A DNA stretch of 8,227 bases from Thermoflexales bacterium (lineage in GTDB: Bacteria; Chloroflexota; Anaerolineae; Fen-1058). How positions within the stretch are numbered: position 1 is the first letter of the stretch; each line of letters begins with the position of its first letter. The notes beneath the pieces were generated by a model that was not told the DNA's origin, searched no databases, and saw only the letters and a list, made by a program, of their open reading frames with translations. The DNA lies in the NCBI GenBank assembly GCA_030834835.1, contig JAUQXD010000007.1:1-8227 (forward strand), read 5' to 3'. Both the position numbers and the translations under genes were made by a program. Below, piece by piece: positions 3,962 through 8,227 of the stretch.

Positions 3962-6907
3962 TTACCCTTTCACCGTCGAATCGTCCAACGTCACCACGCC
4001 CTGTTTCTCCAGCGCGGCAATCTCTTGCAGATCCTCATCGCTTTCCGCATCGTGATCTTTGGGATGGCCCAGCGTGTCGATGATGTACGAGGCACTGCCC
4101 AGCACGCTGAGGCAGATCGCCACTTCAAACAGGAAGGCCGTGCTCAAGTGAAAACCCTGTGGCAGCGGCAGCCCCAGTCGCTCGCCGAAATCGATCGGGG
4201 CGAAGAACGCGCCGCCCAGCACCGCGCCCACCCCCGCATTGACCATCGCCAGCAGCACGCCCCCGCCGATCAAATAGCCCGACTTTACCCACGGCAGCCG
4301 CCGCTTGACTTCGTCGTAGCCAAAGACCACATAGCACAGCCCCACCGCCAGGCTGATGATGACGCCCGCTGTGAAACCGTCGCCGGGTTGATCGTGACCG
4401 TACATCATATGCGTGGCCGCCACGATCAGCGCCAGCGGCAGCGTCACGTACGCCAACAAGTGCATAAACGACGACGTGCGCGGCCCGCCGATGCCGAGCG
4501 TGCGGAATTTTTCCCAGTGACGCGAATCGGCGCGTTCCACATCACCGGCCTTGCGCGAGGCGTAGCGCAGCAGCGTGTACACGCCCAGCCCCGCCAGCCC
4601 GAAGACGGTGATCTCGATCAAAGTGTCGAAGCCGCGGAAGTCCACCACGATCGCGCCGACGATGTCACTGGCCCCGGTCAGCGGTTTGGCGCTCTGCTCG
4701 TAATACGGCGTCACGATGCTGTCGCGCGGACGCGATGTAAGCGCCGTCAGCACGATGGCCGTGACGACGACGCTGACACCCAGCGCAAGCAAGGCATCGC
4801 GGATCAGACCGCGTCGACTGGCGCGCGGCAGCGTATCGGTCGAGCGCAGGCGCATCGTCTGGGGCAGGCGCGTCAGCACCAGCACGATGATGAGCGTCGA
4901 GAGGATGTCCACGACGATCTGCACCAGCGCCACATCGGGCGCCGGCTCCAGAATCATGAGCAGGGCCACGCCCAGCCCCGACGCGGTCAGACCCAGAATC
5001 GCCAGAAAATCGCGGCGAATCAACAGTGAGATGGCTGAGGCGGCCACGGCCAGCAACAGCGCAAACACGCGCAGCAGCGTCATGCCATCGCCCAGCGATA
5101 GATGAGAGATCGGCGCGCGAATCGACGGAAAAGCGTTGAACCAGACGATCAAGCCGCCCGCGCCGATCAGCATGATGAACAAGTAGCGGCGAATGTACCC
5201 AGCCTGTACGTGCGTGACGAGATACGCCGCCCGATCGATCAGCTGCATCGATCGGGTGTACACGCGATCCAGCGTCCAGTCTGCCGCAAAGCCCTGCATC
5301 CAGCCGCGCACGCGCGATCGATTCACGAAGATCACCGCGCCGATCGAGATGGCCACGATGCTCAGGATCAGCGGCACGTTGATGCCGGTCCAGATCTCCA
5401 GCGAGACTTTGACTTTGCCGCCAAACGATGCGCTGGCAGCACTCGCCAATAATTGTGCCAACGGTTCCGGCTCAGGCAGCAGGCCGATGGCGAGCGAGAG
5501 AAAGACCGGAATCGCCGGTGAAATGCGCATACCCAGCGCCGGCTGGTGCGGGTGCAGCGACGGGTCGCGCGGCTTGCCCAAAAACGTATCGACGACCAGC
5601 GTGCCCGCCTGCGCCAGCAGCAAAGCGCCCGCGATAACGGCAGCGACCGGGAAGAGCACATCCACGATCGGGCCGACTTCCGATCGGATGGCCGAAGCCA
5701 GCAGCGTTTCTTTCGCCAGAAAACCGAACATCGGCGGCAGGCCCGCCATCGACAACGCGGCGATGCTCGCCAGCACGAACGAGACGGGGAAGTAACGTCT
5801 CAGTCCGCCCAGCCGACGCAGATCGCGTGTGCCGGTTTCATGATCGATGATGCCCGCGATCAAGAACAGCGCAGATTTATAGAGCGCGTGCGCCACGATG
5901 CTGATCACCAGCGCCTTGGAGGCAATGTCGGTTTCCTGCCCGATGAGCAGCATCATCACGCCCAGCTGGCTGATGGTGGAGTAGGCCAGCAGCGCCTTGA
6001 GGTCGTTCTGCTTCAGGCCCACATACGCACCGACCAGCATCGTGGTCAGCCCGGCGATGGTGAGTAGCCAGAACCACAGCGTGGTCGTACCCAACACGGG
6101 ATTGAGCCGCGCCATCAGATAGATGCCGGCCTTCACCATCGTGGCCGAGTGCAGATAGGCGCTGGCGGGCGTGGGGGCAGTCATGGCCTGTGGCAACCAC
6201 ACGTGGAACGGCGTCTGCGCGCTCTTGGTGAATGCGCCTAAAGCCAGCAGCAGTACCATCGCGGGATACAACGTACTTTGTCGCAGCGCCTCGCCGCCCG
6301 CCAGAATCGTGGCGAAGTCTGCTCCGCCGGACACGCCTGCGACCAGCAGCAGACCCAGCAGCAGCGCGATGCCGCCGCCGCCCGTGATGAGCAGGGCCTT
6401 CAATGCGCCGCGCCGCGCGGCCTCGTCTTTGGTTTTGTACCCGACGAGTAGATATGAGGTAACGCTGGTGCCTTCCCAGCAGATAAACAGCGTGATCACA
6501 TCGCCGGCCATGACCACGCCCAGCATGGCCGTCATGAACAGCATGAGGTACGTCAGGAAGCGCCACGCGCTGCGATCGTCGCTGAAGTAATAGCCCGCGT
6601 AGATCACGACGATGACGCCGATGCCGCTGACCAGCAGCGCAAACAGCGCGCTCAGGCCGTCGAAGTATAGCGAGACATTCAGCCCGATCGTGGGCAGCCA
6701 CTCGATCGAGAAGGTGAGCGGTTTACCGGTGGCGACGGTCAGCGATTGGGACAGGATCAACCCGAAGGCGGTCAACGGGGCCAACGCGACAATTCGACTG
6801 GCCCACCGCATCGACACGCGCCGATTCAGCGCCGGCCAACCATAGGCTGCCGCGGCCAGCGCTCCGAAGAGGCAGATGAGTAAAGGCCAGATCAAAGTCG
6901 TCGTCAT
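3962..6907 (-). CDS. mrpA: Fused Mrp/Mnh antiporter subunits A and B (MrpA', about 20 helices)
   Basis: A 981-residue membrane protein. Residues ~1-500 are a NuoL-like module with Glu145 (FICWEGTS), Lys228 (GAFTKSAQTPFHVWLP), Lys259 (TMVKAGIYL), His340/Lys344 (AHALYKSALFL) and Lys399 (FGFLAKE). Residues ~605-685 are the DUF4040/MbhD-like part (EPAPDVALVQIVVDIL). Residues ~705-785 are MbhE-like (VVDFRGFDTLIEITV). Residues ~805-945 are a complete MrpB domain (GHDQPGDGFTAGVI at 837-850). MrpA is normally about 800 residues with MrpB separate, so this is the fused form known from PhaAB of rhizobia (group 2 Mrp). It exchanges Na+ or another cation for H+ across the cytoplasmic membrane. The last ~30 residues are an acidic hydrophilic tail (DHDAESDEDLQE). 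ATG 6907 has only a weak TTAGG ribosome-binding site. It is the first gene of the operon, four bases before mrpC. Confidence 0.95.
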   Translation of the reverse strand: MTTTLIWPLLICLFGALAAAAYGWPALNRRVSMRWASRIVALAPLTAFGLILSQSLTVATGKPLTFSIEWLPTIGLNVSLYFDGLSALFALLVSGIGVIVVIYAGYYFSDDRSAWRFLTYLMLFMTAMLGVVMAGDVITLFICWEGTSVTSYLLVGYKTKDEAARRGALKALLITGGGGIALLLGLLLVAGVSGGADFATILAGGEALRQSTLYPAMVLLLALGAFTKSAQTPFHVWLPQAMTAPTPASAYLHSATMVKAGIYLMARLNPVLGTTTLWFWLLTIAGLTTMLVGAYVGLKQNDLKALLAYSTISQLGVMMLLIGQETDIASKALVISIVAHALYKSALFLIAGIIDHETGTRDLRRLGGLRRYFPVSFVLASIAALSMAGLPPMFGFLAKETLLASAIRSEVGPIVDVLFPVAAVIAGALLLAQAGTLVVDTFLGKPRDPSLHPHQPALGMRISPAIPVFLSLAIGLLPEPEPLAQLLASAASASFGGKVKVSLEIWTGINVPLILSIVAISIGAVIFVNRSRVRGWMQGFAADWTLDRVYTRSMQLIDRAAYLVTHVQAGYIRRYLFIMLIGAGGLIVWFNAFPSIRAPISHLSLGDGMTLLRVFALLLAVAASAISLLIRRDFLAILGLTASGLGVALLMILEPAPDVALVQIVVDILSTLIIVLVLTRLPQTMRLRSTDTLPRASRRGLIRDALLALGVSVVVTAIVLTALTSRPRDSIVTPYYEQSAKPLTGASDIVGAIVVDFRGFDTLIEITVFGLAGLGVYTLLRYASRKAGDVERADSRHWEKFRTLGIGGPRTSSFMHLLAYVTLPLALIVAATHMMYGHDQPGDGFTAGVIISLAVGLCYVVFGYDEVKRRLPWVKSGYLIGGGVLLAMVNAGVGAVLGGAFFAPIDFGERLGLPLPQGFHLSTAFLFEVAICLSVLGSASYIIDTLGHPKDHDAESDEDLQEIAALEKQGVVTLDDSTVKG

Positions 6908-6925
6908 AGGCGACCTAACAAAGAG

Positions 6926-6956
6926 GGGCGTGGCAAGGAGTTCACTTGTCGCGCCC
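6926..6956. other. Imperfect inverted repeat in the mrp leader
   Basis: Arms 6926-6937 and 6945-6956 pair over 12 positions around a 7-base loop. On the plus strand all 12 pair if two G-T wobbles are allowed. On the minus strand, the transcribed sense for both neighbours, those two become C-A mismatches, leaving 5 + 1 + 4 pairs. It lies about 19 bases upstream of the mrpA start and 38 bases after the yqhA stop, and is followed on the minus strand by TCTTTGTT. It may be a leaky terminator for yqhA, a 5'-leader structure of the mrp operon, or an operator; the sequence does not say which. Confidence 0.4.
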
Positions 6957-6974
6957 GGAAATTCGGCTGATAAA

Positions 6975-6983
6975 ATTGTACCA
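6975..6983 (-). promoter_or_regulatory. Probable extended -10 promoter element for the mrp-moaD operon
   Basis: Read on the minus strand this is TGGTACAAT, a one-mismatch -10 hexamer (TACAAT) with the TG-n extension. It would place transcription start near 6968, about 60 bases before the mrpA ATG at 6907. No convincing -35 hexamer is seen at 16-18 bases, which extended -10 promoters can tolerate. The same element recurs upstream of yqhA, which raises confidence. Confidence 0.45.
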
Positions 6984-6994
6984 CGCGACTTGCG

Positions 6995-7456
6995 TCAGTG
7001 GTCGGCTTTCGCCCTGTAATAAGTCACCAGCGCCACAACAAAGATACCGGTACTGGTCGCCAGCAGCAGCGTATCGATCGGGTTCTTCCAATCGACCAGC
7101 ACTTTGACGAAGGAGATGGCGACAAACAGAATCACCACGCTGGCCAGCTTGGCCTTGAGCTGCTCAACGGTCTCGATCTTGAGCCACTCTGGCACCTCCA
7201 GTTTTCCCACGAACAACTCGTACAGGCCCAGCGCGAAGATATACAGCACCATCGCCAGCAGGTAGACATCGATGACCGAGAAAAACCTGGGCACAAACTT
7301 GGTGACTTCAAAGTATTCCGGTTTAGTCAGCGCGTCGACGAACGTGACGATGGCCAGATAGGTGCCATACACCCCAAACAGGATCGCGCTGATGAACAGC
7401 GTGATCACCGGCAGGATGACCACCAGTCCGCCTTGCTGCAAGATGCGCTTAAGCAT
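6995..7456 (-). CDS. yqhA: YqhA family (UPF0114) membrane protein of unknown function
   Basis: A 153-residue protein with four predicted membrane helices (about 11-39, 59-84, 105-122, 130-147). The family-defining region is helix 2, IDVYLLAMVLYIFALGLYELF (Asp63, Glu80), followed by the short linker LEVPEWLKI. E. coli YqhA is about 164 residues, so this is full length. Its biochemical role is not known to me and I assign none. The ATG at 7456 was chosen because the family sequence begins at MLKRIL. The open frame extends upstream to 7975, but that part is arginine-rich shadow sequence of sdhB and crosses a terminator. The ribosome-binding site is weak (GGTGAAG). It has its own promoter-like element and lies 87 bases upstream of mrpA on the same strand, so partial read-through into the mrp operon is possible. 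Confidence 0.85.
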   Translation of the reverse strand: MLKRILQQGGLVVILPVITLFISAILFGVYGTYLAIVTFVDALTKPEYFEVTKFVPRFFSVIDVYLLAMVLYIFALGLYELFVGKLEVPEWLKIETVEQLKAKLASVVILFVAISFVKVLVDWKNPIDTLLLATSTGIFVVALVTYYRAKADH

Positions 7457-7488
7457 AAGTATCTTCACCGTCTGAAAGGTTTCGATCA

Positions 7489-7497
7489 ATTTTACCA
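7489..7497 (-). promoter_or_regulatory. Probable extended -10 promoter element for yqhA
   Basis: On the minus strand this reads TGGTAAAAT, an extended -10 (TAAAAT), putting the start of transcription near 7482 and giving a leader of about 25 bases. It lies just after the T-run of the upstream terminator, so the -35 region would overlap the terminator tail; no clear -35 is seen. It is nearly identical to the element upstream of mrpA. Confidence 0.45.
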
Positions 7498-7509
7498 CGC
7501 GCACGCAAC

Positions 7510-7543
7510 AAAAAAGCCCGACCTTGTCACCAAAGTCGGGCTT
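7510..7543 (-). terminator. Intrinsic terminator of the sdhB-containing operon
   Basis: Arms AAGCCCGAC (7514-7522) and GTCGGGCTT (7535-7543) form a perfect 9-bp stem, extended inside by TTG/CAA after one mismatch around a TCAC loop. On the minus strand it is followed directly by six T (7515-7510). It starts about 70 bases after the sdhB stop at 7615-7617 and separates sdhB from yqhA. Confidence 0.88.
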
Positions 7544-7586
7544 CCCTTGTTTCCCGCGAAGCGCCCTTGCAGCGCAGCGAAAAGGG

Positions 7587-7610
7587 TTGTCTACTTGTCT
7601 ACTTGTTTCC
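7587..7610. repeat. Short tandem octamer repeat downstream of sdhB
   Basis: TTGTCTAC occurs twice in tandem (7587-7602), and TTGTTTCC (7603-7610) looks like a third, diverged copy. It lies just after the sdhB stop and before the terminator. It has no evident function and may be simple slippage sequence. Nothing else is seen in the 7543-7614 stretch. Confidence 0.5.
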
Positions 7611-7614
7611 TCGC

Positions 7615-8227
7615 CTACTTCACCGTACGCGCAGGCGGCTGTGGAATCTTTTCGTTGGGCTTGAACTCGGTCGGCAGCGGCACAACTTTCGACGCGGGCT
7701 TGGCGCGCCGCAACCCCAGCGCGTCGAGGACGAGCGTGCGCTTGAGCAGCTGAATGCCCATCGCCGGATCGACGCCCTTGGGGCAGGCATCGGTGCAGGC
7801 TCCGGCCAGGTGACACTGGAACGGGCCGTGCAGCGCGTCGATGTGTTCCAGCCGATCGTGCAAGCCGGCGTCGCGGCTGTCGATCGTATAGCGATAGGCT
7901 TGCGCCAGCGGCTGAGGCCCCAAGAAGTCGAGGTCGGTCGCCAGTGTGGGACAGGCCGCCATGCACAACCCGCACTTGATGCAGATGGAGAATTGTCCGA
8001 ATTCTTCGCGCTGCTCGGGCGATTGCAGGAACTCACCCGTCGGTACTTCGTCGGCGACCGGGTTGGCCGGGATCAGGTGCGGCTTAACAGCCGCGTGCTT
8101 GTGGAACAGCGGTTCCAGATCGGGCACCAGGTCTTTGATGTTGGAATAGTTGGGCAGCGGCGCAACACTGACCACATCCGATTCCAGATGCAGCACTTGC
8201 GTCTGGCAGGCCAGCTGCGGCTTGTCG
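7615..8227 (-). CDS. sdhB: Succinate dehydrogenase/fumarate reductase iron-sulfur subunit (3' part)
   Basis: The frame is open to the right edge, so the 5' part is missing; 203 residues are visible. At the edge is LACQT, carrying the last cysteine of the [2Fe-2S] domain. Then comes CIKCGLCMAACP (Cys 82, 85, 88, 92 of the visible part) and CHLAGACTDACPKGVDP (Cys 138, 144, 148). The spacings 46, 6 and 4 match E. coli SdhB, in which three of these cysteines hold a [3Fe-4S] and four a [4Fe-4S] cluster. The subunit passes electrons between the flavoprotein SdhA/FrdA and membrane quinone. The GTG at 8196 is internal, not the start. After CPKG the protein is about 30 residues longer than E. coli SdhB, ending in a proline-rich tail. 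It is the last gene of its operon, with a terminator following. Whether it acts as dehydrogenase or fumarate reductase cannot be told. Confidence 0.9.
   Translation of the reverse strand, partial: DKPQLACQTQVLHLESDVVSVAPLPNYSNIKDLVPDLEPLFHKHAAVKPHLIPANPVADEVPTGEFLQSPEQREEFGQFSICIKCGLCMAACPTLATDLDFLGPQPLAQAYRYTIDSRDAGLHDRLEHIDALHGPFQCHLAGACTDACPKGVDPAMGIQLLKRTLVLDALGLRRAKPASKVVPLPTEFKPNEKIPQPPARTVK

Noticed and set aside
3932..5029. A 365-codon open frame on the plus strand, antisense to mrpA
   Set aside because: Its product is rich in Arg, His, Gln and Asp with no fold-like pattern, it lies opposite a well-conserved gene, and G+C-rich coding DNA commonly leaves such antisense frames open.
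2128..6907. Complex I or membrane-bound hydrogenase operon, suggested by the NuoL-, NuoM- and NuoK-like proteins
   Set aside because: No hydrophilic Nuo or hydrogenase subunits are present, and the MrpA-B fusion together with subunits C, E, F and G in standard order define an Mrp antiporter.
7457..7975. Upstream extension of the yqhA reading frame to 326 residues
   Set aside because: The extra 173 residues are an Arg-rich shadow of sdhB in another frame and would have to be transcribed through a strong terminator; YqhA family similarity starts at the ATG at 7456.
1..8227. Search for tRNA or rRNA genes, CRISPR arrays, insertion sequences, transposase or phage genes
   Set aside because: I saw no clover-leaf, no regularly spaced repeats, no terminal inverted repeats with a transposase and no integrase; the non-coding gaps are all short and accounted for.

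Overview
The window is about 60% G+C bacterial DNA, densely packed with genes that lie almost entirely on the minus strand. Gene content (a tungsten-type aldehyde:ferredoxin oxidoreductase, MoaD-like sulfur carriers, a complete Mrp cation/proton antiporter, an SdhB/FrdB iron-sulfur subunit) points to a free-living bacterium with at least partly anaerobic metabolism. The style of the proteins recalls Chloroflexota (Anaerolineae-like), but that is only an impression; no rRNA or other phylogenetic marker is present.

Layout, left to right. (1) 1-300, plus strand: the last ~100 codons of an aldehyde:ferredoxin oxidoreductase frame, interrupted by an in-frame TAA at 106-108, followed by a strong intrinsic terminator at 342-370. 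(2) 416-6907, minus strand: one tightly coupled operon transcribed leftwards. It starts with a fused mrpA-mrpB gene, continues with mrpC, D, E, F and G, and ends with two MoaD/ThiS-fold genes. The first of these two has lost the C-terminal diglycine and the last has kept it. The operon converges on the oxidoreductase gene. (3) 6908-6994: leader of the Mrp operon with a promoter-like extended -10 element and an imperfect inverted repeat. (4) 6995-7456, minus: a YqhA/UPF0114 membrane protein with its own promoter-like element. (5) 7457-7614: non-coding, with a strong minus-strand terminator and a short tandem octamer repeat. (6) 7615-8227, minus: the 3' part of the succinate dehydrogenase/fumarate reductase iron-sulfur subunit, running off the right edge.

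How it works together: the Mrp genes encode the subunits of a multi-subunit membrane antiporter that exchanges Na+ (or another cation) for H+, related to the membrane arm of complex I. The MoaD pair at its 3' end more plausibly serves the pterin cofactor of the convergent tungsten oxidoreductase, so an ion-transport operon and a cofactor function appear to share one transcript. SdhB belongs to a separate respiratory operon that ends here.

I see no new defence or mobile system. The points most worth a second look are the nonsense codon in the oxidoreductase, the degenerate MoaD twin with its possible frameshifted tail, a strong enrichment of the palindrome CGATCG across the whole window, and two near-identical promoter-like elements.
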